From assembly GCA_902625215.1 (NCBI GenBank), contig CACOAO010000011.1, positions 1 through 64,000 on the forward strand: a DNA stretch of 64,000 bases, written 5' to 3'. The notes below the pieces were generated by a model, which was not told the origin of the DNA, did not search any database, and was given only the letters and a program-made list of their open reading frames with translations. This DNA comes from an uncultured SAR116 cluster alpha proteobacterium. Its GTDB lineage: Bacteria; Pseudomonadota; Alphaproteobacteria; Puniceispirillales; Marisalimonadaceae. The translations under genes and the position numbers were made by a program. Within the stretch, counting starts at the first letter, position 1; every line of letters starts with the position of its first letter. Below are positions 57,460 to 64,000 of the stretch, one piece after another.

Positions 57460-59241
57460 CTAATGATTATCTCTAGGTAACGACTTTTTTACTTTTTGGA
57501 ATTTTACTGCATTTTCTAGTACAGCTCCATCAGCCAATTCACCAACGTATTTTCTTTGAATTTCTTGCCAGGGAGTTTGACTATCAGGAAAAGTTGGAAC
57601 GCCGTTTTTCTTTCGTTCTTCAATTTCTTTATCACTCACTAACATATTTGCTGTATACTTGTTAAGATCAATGACAATTGTATCACCTGTTTTTAACCAC
57701 GCTAATCCACCTCCAGTTGCACTTTCTGGCGATGCATTTAAAATTGATGGACTTCCAGATGTTCCAGATTGTCTTCCATCGCCAATGCATGGCAGTTCAG
57801 TGACACCTTTTTTTATTAATTCATCAGATGGTTGCATATTTACAACCTCAGCTGACCCTGGCCACCCGACTGGTCCGGCTCCCCTTATCACTAGTATAGA
57901 GTTTTCATCCATTTTTAAACTTTTATCATTAAGACGGTCATGATAATCTTCAGATCCTTCAAATACTATTGCTCGTCCTTCCAGAATTCCTTCTTTACCT
58001 GGTGTTGAAAGAAACTTATCTTTAAAAGACTTTGAAATCACAGAAGTTTTCATAATTGCTGAATCAAACAAATTACCTTTTAAAACTATAAATCCTGCTT
58101 TCTGCTTCATTGGATTTTTAAAGGGTGTTATTACTTTTTCATCCTTAATTTTAATACCTTTTAAATTTTCAAATAATTTTTTGCCTGTCACAGTCATTAC
58201 GTTTCCATGTAATTTGTCATTATTAAGTAATTCAGACATAATTGCAGCCGTACCCCCTGCCCTATGGTAACTTTCACATAAAAATTCACCAGCAGGCTGT
58301 ATATTTGCCATTAAAGGAATATCATATCCAACATTTTGCCAAGCGTCAGTCTCCAACTCAATTCCTACATGTCTAGCAATAGCTGTAATGTGCCACTGCG
58401 CATTAGTAGAACCACCAATAGCAGAATTAACTACAATAGCATTTTCAAAAGACTCTCTTGTCATAACATCAGAGGGAGTTAAATCATCTTCAATCATATC
58501 AACAATTCTTAATCCTGTCTTGTAGGCCATTTGACCTCTTTCTCTGTAAGGCGCAGGAATATTCGCATTTCCAGTTAAACTCATACCAAGAGCTTCGGCT
58601 AAAGAGTTCATGGTTGAAGCAGTTCCCATAGTGTTACAATGTCCATCAGACGGTGCAGAACTTGTTACTATATCAATAAATTGTTCATAATCTATTCTAC
58701 CCGCAGCTAATTCAACTCTGCTATCCCAAACAGCTGTTCCACTGCCTGCAAGTTTACCATTGTGCCACCCATCAAGCATGGGACCACCGTTCAAAACTAT
58801 CGCTGGTAAGTCGACAGTAGCGGCTGCCATTAGACAAGCAGGAGTGGTTTTATCACAACCTGTCATTAAAACAACGCCATCTATCGGATAACCGTGCAAA
58901 ATTTCAACTAAACCTAAATAAGCCAAATTTCTGTCAACAGCCGCAGTAGGTCTTTTTAAAGTTTCTTGAATTGGATGAACTGGAAATTCAAATGCGATTC
59001 CACCAGCGGCTCTTATACCCTCTCTAACTCTTTCAGCCAATTTAATATGAACCCTATTACAAGGAGAAATATCTGAACCAGTTTGAGCAATACCTATTAT
59101 AGGTTTACTACCTCTTAATTCGCTTGGGGTTAATCCAAAATTCATGGATCTTTCTAAATACAACGCTGTCATACCTGGATTAGTTGGATTATCAAACCAT
59201 TGTTGACTTCTATATTTAGGATTAAAATTCTTACCTGACAT
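57460..59241 (-). CDS. IlvD/Edd family dehydratase (sugar-acid dehydratase type)
   Basis: A 593-residue dehydratase. Three iron-sulfur cysteines are readable: Cys61 (SPCNR), Cys129 ([11 protein letters not shown]) and Cys202 (DGHCNTMGT), matching the [2Fe-2S] type. [34 protein letters not shown] is the C-terminal signature. At 593 residues it is longer than the biosynthetic IlvD (about 560) and in the range of pentonate/hexonate dehydratases such as D-xylonate or L-arabinonate dehydratase. It lies 5 bases upstream of the LtnD-like gene. It would convert a sugar acid to its 2-keto-3-deoxy acid, which KdgK or the KDPG aldolase could then process. Exact sugar unknown. Confidence 0.88.
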   Translation of the reverse strand: MSGKNFNPKYRSQQWFDNPTNPGMTALYLERSMNFGLTPSELRGSKPIIGIAQTGSDISPCNRVHIKLAERVREGIRAAGGIAFEFPVHPIQETLKRPTAAVDRNLAYLGLVEILHGYPIDGVVLMTGCDKTTPACLMAAATVDLPAIVLNGGPMLDGWHNGKLAGSGTAVWDSRVELAAGRIDYEQFIDIVTSSAPSDGHCNTMGTASTMNSLAEALGMSLTGNANIPAPYRERGQMAYKTGLRIVDMIEDDLTPSDVMTRESFENAIVVNSAIGGSTNAQWHITAIARHVGIELETDAWQNVGYDIPLMANIQPAGEFLCESYHRAGGTAAIMSELLNNDKLHGNVMTVTGKKLFENLKGIKIKDEKVITPFKNPMKQKAGFIVLKGNLFDSAIMKTSVISKSFKDKFLSTPGKEGILEGRAIVFEGSEDYHDRLNDKSLKMDENSILVIRGAGPVGWPGSAEVVNMQPSDELIKKGVTELPCIGDGRQSGTSGSPSILNASPESATGGGLAWLKTGDTIVIDLNKYTANMLVSDKEIEERKKNGVPTFPDSQTPWQEIQRKYVGELADGAVLENAVKFQKVKKSLPRDNH

Positions 59242-59326
59242 TAATATTCTCCCAAGAAATAAACTAAAAATTACAAATAAGATAATTTTATAAATTAAAT
59301 TATAATTAGTAAATAATAGTATTTCA

Positions 59327-59409
59327 TTTTAATTTTTATAAAATTCTGTAACAATCATACTTGATTTATAAAAAATCTAAAGATAATTTCATCTTTTAAT
59401 TTTTATAAA
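59327..59409. repeat. direct repeat in the divergent IlvD/UxaA promoter
   Basis: The 16-mer TTTTAATTTTTATAAA occurs at 59327-59342 and again at 59394-59409, each preceded by TTTCAT (the second with CT inserted). A small inverted repeat, AAAGAT-AATTTC-ATCTTT at 59379-59396, overlaps the second copy. The region separates the divergent dehydratase genes. Operator function is possible, but the AT-only composition makes chance repeats likely. Confidence 0.35.
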
Positions 59410-59425
59410 TTGGGAGATTATAAAA

Positions 59426-60949
59426 ATGGAAAGTGCTGAAAAGTTAACTGTCAAACTTAACGAAAATGATAATGTTGCCACCGCACTTAGAAAATTAAAT
59501 ACTGGTGAAATTACTCAAAATCTTAAGAGTATAAATGACATCCCTAAAGGGCATAAGATTGCTCTTAGAAAAATTTTTAAAGGCGAAAAAATTATAAAAT
59601 ATGACCAATTAATTGGTATAGCAAGCAAAGATATTTTAGCAGGAGAACATGTTCATGTTGACAATACAGATTTCAAATCAACAGACCATGATTACGAATT
59701 TTCCACCTCTATAAAGCTACCTAATATGATTGAACCTGAAAATAGACCAAAATTCAGGGGTTATAAAAGATTAAATGGAAAAGTTGGGACAAGAAATTAT
59801 ATTGGTATACTCACATCTGTAAATTGTTCCGCAACCGCAGCAAAAAATATTGCTCAAGTTTTTACAGACGAAAAATTGTCAAAATACCCTAATGTTGATG
59901 GTGTAGTATCGTTTACACATGGCACTGGCTGTGGGATGGCAGATTCTGGTGATGGTTTTGACGCACTTCAAAGAGTTTTAATGGGATATATTCAACATCC
60001 TAATTTAGCTGGAATATTATTAATCGGGCTTGGTTGTGAAGCCAATCAGATAAAGTTTCTTCTGGATGCATATAATTTAAGAGAAAACCCTTTGTTTAAA
60101 ACGATGACTTTACAGGATATGGGTGGTTTAAGAAAAACAATAAATGAAGGGATAAAGTGTATTGAAACAATGCTCCCAGTAATAAACGAAATAGAAAGAA
60201 CTGATCAATCTGTTGAACATTTAAGTGTTGCTTTACAGTGTGGTGGTTCAGATGCATGGTCAGGCATAACTTCAAATCCATCTCTTGGTCATGCAGCAGA
60301 TCTTATTGTTAAAAATGGTGGCACGGCAATATTAGCAGAGACACCTGAAATTTATGGTGCTGAGCACATGTTAACAAGGAGAGCAATTTCACCAGAAGTT
60401 GGCAAAAAACTTGTAGATAGAATACTTTGGTGGGAGGATTATGTAACAAGAAACAAAGGAAGTCTAAATAATAATCCTTCACCTGGAAACAAAGCAGGAG
60501 GTTTAACAACAATTTTAGAAAAATCATTGGGTGCAGCTGCGAAAGGTGGAACTACGCCTTTAAATGATGTTCTTTTATATGCCGAACAGGCTAGAACAAA
60601 GGGTTTTCTTTTTATGGACAGCCCTGGATATGACCCAGCTTCAGTTACCGGTCAAATTGCAAGCGGTTGTAATGTAGTAACATTTACTACAGGCAGAGGT
60701 TCATGTTTTGGTTGCAAACCATCGCCATCCATCAAAATAGCAACAAACACAGAAATGTATAAAAATATGGTTGAAGACATGGATGTTAATGCTGGAAAAG
60801 TAATTACCGAAAGTAAAAGTATTGAGGATGTAGGGCAGGAAATATTTGACTTGATAATTCGCGTAGCATCTGGGGAAAAATCAAAATCTGAAGCTCAAGG
60901 TCTTGGAGACTTAGAATTTGTACCATGGCAAATTGGGGCAACTATGTGA
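59426..60949 (+). CDS. UxaA-family sugar-acid dehydratase (altronate/galactarate dehydratase type)
   Basis: A 507-residue protein with an N-terminal SAF domain (about 6-88, with HKIALRKIFKGEKI and KDILAGEHVHV) and the catalytic C-terminal domain of UxaA/GarD: TSVNCSATAAKNIA with Cys134, THGTGCGM (164-171), LLIGLGCEANQI, and GSCFGCKPSPSIKIATNT near 425-442. These cysteines bind Fe2+ in the family. It dehydrates hexonates such as D-altronate, galactarate or, in some bacteria, other sugar acids. It heads a likely operon with a ketodeoxyfuconate-type SDR and an FAH hydrolase (gaps 10 and 52 bases), which suggests it supplies the 2-keto-3-deoxy acid they use. Confidence 0.88.
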   Translation: MESAEKLTVKLNENDNVATALRKLNTGEITQNLKSINDIPKGHKIALRKIFKGEKIIKYDQLIGIASKDILAGEHVHVDNTDFKSTDHDYEFSTSIKLPNMIEPENRPKFRGYKRLNGKVGTRNYIGILTSVNCSATAAKNIAQVFTDEKLSKYPNVDGVVSFTHGTGCGMADSGDGFDALQRVLMGYIQHPNLAGILLIGLGCEANQIKFLLDAYNLRENPLFKTMTLQDMGGLRKTINEGIKCIETMLPVINEIERTDQSVEHLSVALQCGGSDAWSGITSNPSLGHAADLIVKNGGTAILAETPEIYGAEHMLTRRAISPEVGKKLVDRILWWEDYVTRNKGSLNNNPSPGNKAGGLTTILEKSLGAAAKGGTTPLNDVLLYAEQARTKGFLFMDSPGYDPASVTGQIASGCNVVTFTTGRGSCFGCKPSPSIKIATNTEMYKNMVEDMDVNAGKVITESKSIEDVGQEIFDLIIRVASGEKSKSEAQGLGDLEFVPWQIGATM

Positions 60950-60959
60950 GAGATTTTTC

Positions 60960-61694
60960 ATGATTGATTTAAAAGGTAAAACAGCTCTTTTAACAGCTTC
61001 AGGTCAAGGGATTGGAAAAGCAACTGCTATCGCATTTGCCGAAGCTGGTGCTTACGTGATAGCTACGGATATTAACGAAAATAGCTTAAAAGACCTAAGT
61101 GCAGTTGTTAATGAAACTCATATTCTTGATGTTACAAACCAGGATGCAATCAAAACATTAGTAAGTTCTATTAAGGAACCCGATATATTATTCAATTGTG
61201 CGGGTATAGTTCATAACGGTACAATCTTAGAATCTACAGATGATGAATGGGATTATGCATTTAATCTTAACAGTAAGGCTATGTATCACATGATTAAAGC
61301 CGTCATTCCAATAATGATTAAAAAAGGTGGCGGATCAATTGTTAATATAGCCTCCGTATCGTCATCAACGAAAGGGATAATAAATCGATTTATTTATACA
61401 GCATCCAAAGCTGCAGTTCTTGGAATTACAAAATCTGTAGCTGCTGACTATATAAAATCAGGTATTAGATGCAATGCTATTTGTCCTGGGACTATTCAGA
61501 GCCCGTCTTTAGAGCAAAGATTATCTGACATGGGTGATTACGAATTAGCAAAAAAACAGTTTGTTGCAAGACAACCGATGGGAAGATTTGGTGAAGCCGA
61601 GGAAGTTGCCAATCTTGCTGTTTATTTAGCAAGTGACGCATCTAATTTCACAACAGGTCAATTTCATATTATTGATGGTGGAATTTGTATGTAA
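60960..61694 (+). CDS. SDR, 2-keto-3-deoxy-L-fuconate dehydrogenase-like
   Basis: A 244-residue NAD-type SDR from the ATG at 60960 (an upstream in-frame ATG at 60918 lies inside the previous gene). Motifs are TASGQGIG (12-19, in place of TGxxxGIG), Asp37 (TDIN, NAD), NCAG (79-82), Tyr146 and Lys150 (YTASK). ICPGTIQSPSLEQRL, FVARQPMGRFGEAEEVANLAVYLASD and NFTTGQFHIIDGG are characteristic of the DHRS6/BDH2 subgroup, which contains bacterial 2-keto-3-deoxy-L-fuconate dehydrogenases. It sits between a UxaA-type dehydratase and an FAH hydrolase, which supports that role. Confidence 0.84.
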   Translation: MIDLKGKTALLTASGQGIGKATAIAFAEAGAYVIATDINENSLKDLSAVVNETHILDVTNQDAIKTLVSSIKEPDILFNCAGIVHNGTILESTDDEWDYAFNLNSKAMYHMIKAVIPIMIKKGGGSIVNIASVSSSTKGIINRFIYTASKAAVLGITKSVAADYIKSGIRCNAICPGTIQSPSLEQRLSDMGDYELAKKQFVARQPMGRFGEAEEVANLAVYLASDASNFTTGQFHIIDGGICM

Positions 61695-61746
61695 CAAATA
61701 AGTTTTAGAAAATATTTTTAGTTTTTTGTTTAAGAAAGGAAATAAA

Positions 61747-62589
61747 ATGAAACTTTTACGCTTTGGAGAAATGGGTCAAGAGAAGCCTGGTATATTAGAC
61801 AGCAATGGGAATATTAGGGATTTATCAGGTCATATTTCTGATATAAATGGAGAGACAATAAGCGAGGATGGCCTAAAAAAAATTTCATCAATTGATCAAA
61901 TGTCTCTACCAATTGTTCCAGAGGGTACAAGACTAGGGGCATGTGTAGGCAGTATAGGTAAGTTTCTTTGCATTGGTTTGAATTATTCTGATCATGCTGC
62001 TGAAAGTGGTATGCCTGTACCTAAGGAACCAATACTTTTTTCAAAAGCCACTTCTGCTGTTGTGGGTCCAAATGATGATGTTGAAATACCAAGAAACTCT
62101 GTCGAAACTGACTGGGAAGTTGAACTAGGTATTATAATAGGGAAAAAAGCGAAGTATATAACTGAAGAAAATGTAGAAGAATATATAGCTGGCTACTGTG
62201 TCGTTAATGACGTTTCAGAAAGAGAATTTCAATTAAAAAAAGAGGGGCAATGGACTAAAGGGAAGTCATGCGACACTTTTGGACCTACAGGACCATATTT
62301 AGTCACAAAAGATGAAATACCTGATGTACAAAATTTAAATATGTTTTTGGATGTAAACGGCAAAAGAATGCAGAATGGATCAACTAAAACTATGATTTTC
62401 TCAGCTAACTACATCGTATATTATTTATCTCAATTTATGAGCTTAAATCCAGGAGATGTTATAGCAACAGGCACTCCACCTGGCGTGGGTGGAGGAATGA
62501 AACCACCAGTTTTTTTGAAAGCAGGCGATAAAATGAAATTAGGCATTGACGGGTTAGGTGAGCAAAACCAAACTTGTGTACAAGGATAA
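61747..62589 (+). CDS. fumarylacetoacetate hydrolase-family hydrolase (diketo-deoxy-fuconate/rhamnonate type)
   Basis: A 280-residue FAH-family protein from the ATG at 61747, with AAAGGA upstream (an earlier TTG at 61726 lies before that site). KFLCIGLNYSDHAAESGMPVPKEPILFSKATSAVVGPNDDVEIP, TDWEVELGIIIGK and GYCVVNDVSEREFQ carry the metal-binding Glu-Glu-Asp set; GQWTKGKSCDTFGPTGPYLV and ATGTPPGVGGGMKPPVFLKAGD follow. This pattern is close to 2,4-diketo-3-deoxy-L-fuconate or -rhamnonate hydrolases, which release pyruvate plus lactate. It follows the SDR on the same strand. If the pathway is for a non-deoxy sugar acid, the second product would differ. Confidence 0.87.
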   Translation: MKLLRFGEMGQEKPGILDSNGNIRDLSGHISDINGETISEDGLKKISSIDQMSLPIVPEGTRLGACVGSIGKFLCIGLNYSDHAAESGMPVPKEPILFSKATSAVVGPNDDVEIPRNSVETDWEVELGIIIGKKAKYITEENVEEYIAGYCVVNDVSEREFQLKKEGQWTKGKSCDTFGPTGPYLVTKDEIPDVQNLNMFLDVNGKRMQNGSTKTMIFSANYIVYYLSQFMSLNPGDVIATGTPPGVGGGMKPPVFLKAGDKMKLGIDGLGEQNQTCVQG

Positions 62590-62633
62590 TTAAATTATCA
62601 TATCTCTTGTTTTTAAATTAATTCCAAATTGAG

Positions 62634-63194
62634 TTAGTTTTGAACCTTAACGATGCATGGTGTTTCTGTTTTTGCATTTATGTCAAAGATGGATCTTCCT
62701 GTATGATTGAGGTGCATCCCATAAGTATGAATTGAAAGAGCTATTTCACTGCCATTATTCCAGACACTGTGAATGTCTTCAGGCAAACAGCAAGATGCAT
62801 CTCCTGCAAATATTGTCTCTTCATTAGACTTTTCTAGCTCTGCAAAGCCATGTTTTGATCCATCATCAATTCTTTTGTAACTAGTTTCGTGTTCTTGTCC
62901 TTGTATCCCAGCAACAACTGCCCAAGTTTTATGATTATGTGGTGCAAGACCCTTTCCTGGAGCCCATGCAATAGCAAAAACAGCTAAACTATGATCAGTT
63001 TCTTCATGCAATAAATGCAATCCAAAACCTTGTTCTTTATCAACATCAAAATATTCTGGCTTAATCCAACTTTTATTTAATGCTAATGTTTTAGACAAAG
63101 GTTTTATTCTTTCAATTATTTTTACTTCATCAGTCTCTTCTTTCACGACTAAGCGAATATCAGAGATATATCTATCAAGTGAATATTCAGTCAT
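62634..63194 (-). CDS. cysteine dioxygenase-like cupin
   Basis: A 186-residue cupin related to cysteine dioxygenase and 3-mercaptopropionate dioxygenase. The three-His iron site is His86 and His88 (LAPHNHKTWAVV) and His142 (PEDIHSVWN), and a Tyr in HTYGMHLNHTGR matches the substrate region. It lacks evidence of the Cys-Tyr crosslink of animal enzymes. The substrate may be a thiol such as cysteine or 3-mercaptopropionate; no cysteine-catabolic genes are adjacent. It is a minus-strand gene between the FAH gene (44-base gap, convergent) and the aldolase gene on its upstream side. ATG with GGGGAGA upstream. Confidence 0.83.
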   Translation of the reverse strand: MTEYSLDRYISDIRLVVKEETDEVKIIERIKPLSKTLALNKSWIKPEYFDVDKEQGFGLHLLHEETDHSLAVFAIAWAPGKGLAPHNHKTWAVVAGIQGQEHETSYKRIDDGSKHGFAELEKSNEETIFAGDASCCLPEDIHSVWNNGSEIALSIHTYGMHLNHTGRSIFDINAKTETPCIVKVQN

Positions 63195-63300
63195 TGTCTC
63201 CCCAAGATTTTAAAATAGAAGTAATCAAATATTAAACTAAAAGAAGATAAATTTAAATATTTAAAATAATATTACTTTGTAGTTTACAAATGTTAAATAA

Positions 63301-63921
63301 CTAACTCGCTAATCTACTTGCATATAATGCTCTTTTTTGTATTTCTTTGTAATCATTCATTTGTGCAGGAATAATCCAACTACCACCTACACATATTACA
63401 TTTTTTTGACTTAGCCATTTGGAAGCGTTTTCTTGGTTAATACCACCAGTTGGACAAAACATTATTTCAGGAAATGGACCATTTAAAGATTTTAAATATT
63501 CAATACCTCCTGTCGCTTGTGCAGGAAAAAATTTAAAAAACTTATAGCCTAAGTTAGTTAAATTCATAATATCACTTGAATTTGAAATACCCGGTAAGTA
63601 AGGAAAATCAATTTCAATAGCATGAGTTGCAAGTGGTAATGTAAATCCAGGACTCACAGCAAATGTTGCACCTGCATCTTTTACAGAATTTAAGTCTTTA
63701 TCACTTATAACTGTTCCAGCACCAACTTTTAATGAAGAAAATTTTTTGGAAGCAATCTCTATAACTTTTAGTGCACAACTAGTTCTTAATGTAATTTCAA
63801 CTACTTTAAGGTTCCCACAAATTAATGCTTCAAACAAATATTCAACGTTTTTAACTTTGTCAATTGTTAACACTGGAATGACTGGAGACATTGAGAGTGT
63901 GGATTTAATGATATTATGCAC
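63301..63921 (-). CDS. eda: 2-keto-3-deoxy-6-phosphogluconate / 4-hydroxy-2-oxoglutarate aldolase (Eda-like)
   Basis: A 206-residue class I aldolase. The Schiff-base lysine is Lys130 in GYKFFKFFPAQATGG, and Glu43 (VVEITLRT) is the catalytic acid; GAGTVISDKDL (67-77) and CPTGGINQENASKWL are further hallmarks. It cleaves KDPG to pyruvate and glyceraldehyde 3-phosphate, and often 4-hydroxy-2-oxoglutarate to pyruvate and glyoxylate. With the KDG kinase and IlvD/Edd dehydratase of this region it would complete a sugar-acid to pyruvate pathway. It is the last gene in the window, 106 bases upstream of the cupin gene, with a start at ATG 63921. The bases after it (63922-64000) would contain its promoter. 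Confidence 0.92.
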   Translation of the reverse strand: MHNIIKSTLSMSPVIPVLTIDKVKNVEYLFEALICGNLKVVEITLRTSCALKVIEIASKKFSSLKVGAGTVISDKDLNSVKDAGATFAVSPGFTLPLATHAIEIDFPYLPGISNSSDIMNLTNLGYKFFKFFPAQATGGIEYLKSLNGPFPEIMFCPTGGINQENASKWLSQKNVICVGGSWIIPAQMNDYKEIQKRALYASRLAS

Positions 63922-64000
63922 AAAAATTCCAAAAGTTTATTTTTTATTTTAATTTTGTATTTAAATATGTTGTTATTCAAAATTGTTCAATCAAAAATTT

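Noticed and set aside
57460-59241. Biosynthetic dihydroxy-acid dehydratase (ilvD)
   Set aside because: The length of 593 residues and the context of sugar-acid genes fit a catabolic sugar-acid dehydratase better.
1-64000. tRNA, rRNA, insertion sequences or prophage genes
   Set aside because: I read the gaps and genes and saw no tRNA T-loop-like segments, no rRNA, and no transposase, integrase or phage proteins. Small structural RNAs could still have been missed.

Overview
The window is AT-rich (roughly one third G+C by eye), densely coded, and carries no rRNA, tRNA, transposase, integrase or CRISPR array that I could see. Gene content is typical of a streamlined, heterotrophic marine alphaproteobacterium: many acyl-CoA enzymes, several Fe(II)/2-oxoglutarate oxygenases, short-chain dehydrogenases and sugar-acid enzymes, hardly any regulators, intergenic gaps of tens of bases, and convergent genes whose ends often overlap by 4 to 20 bases. 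I cannot fix the clade from sequence alone; low-GC groups such as AEGEAN-169 or HIMB59 relatives would fit. TTG starts are common.

Region by region. 1-7.7 kb: end of a DUF924 gene, an alpha/beta hydrolase - methyltransferase - CitE-like lyase operon, a TauE permease, a cobalamin-binding-type protein, a flavin reductase/PhyH oxygenase pair, a 3-hydroxyisobutyrate-dehydrogenase homologue and an SDR. 7.8-21.5 kb: an acid/acyl-CoA block with a split AtuA, a TPP enzyme, a 2-hydroxyacid oxidase, an RraA homologue, a two-subunit CoA transferase, a pair of acyl-CoA dehydrogenases, a protein that looks like three fused hotdog domains, and a separate-gene version of animal ACAD11 (kinase-like gene plus dehydrogenase gene). 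21.5-28.4 kb: DoxX, two acyl-CoA synthetases (one DmdB-like), an IPNS-type oxygenase, MaoC hydratase and quinone oxidoreductase.

28.4-34.0 kb is the best-defined functional unit: a zinc locus with zur-znuC-znuB on the minus strand diverging from znuA, a LolD-like ATPase, an FtsX-like permease and a DUF3299 protein, around a clear Zur-type palindrome. 34.0-43.1 kb is acyl-CoA metabolism again: a thiolase-fold protein without its usual cysteine next to a DUF35 protein without its zinc ribbon, an ADP-forming acyl-CoA synthetase, an MFS carrier, a reductase, a FadB/J-type fusion and a nitronate-monooxygenase homologue.

43.2-64 kb is dominated by hydroxy-acid and sugar-acid catabolism: an EctD-like oxygenase, a phosphatase, an NAD-binding/SAF protein, lactonase-like, aldo-keto reductase, OtnI/OtnC-like genes, tandem duplicated FAD-linked 2-hydroxyacid dehydrogenases, KDG kinase, a 2-hydroxyacid dehydrogenase, an LtnD-like dehydrogenase, an IlvD/Edd dehydratase, a UxaA-family dehydratase, a ketodeoxyfuconate-type SDR, an FAH hydrolase, a cysteine-dioxygenase-like cupin and a KDPG-type aldolase. 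Together they suggest two ways of degrading sugar acids: dehydratase - kinase - aldolase (KDPG type) and dehydratase - SDR - FAH hydrolase (L-fuconate type). The substrates are inferred, not seen.
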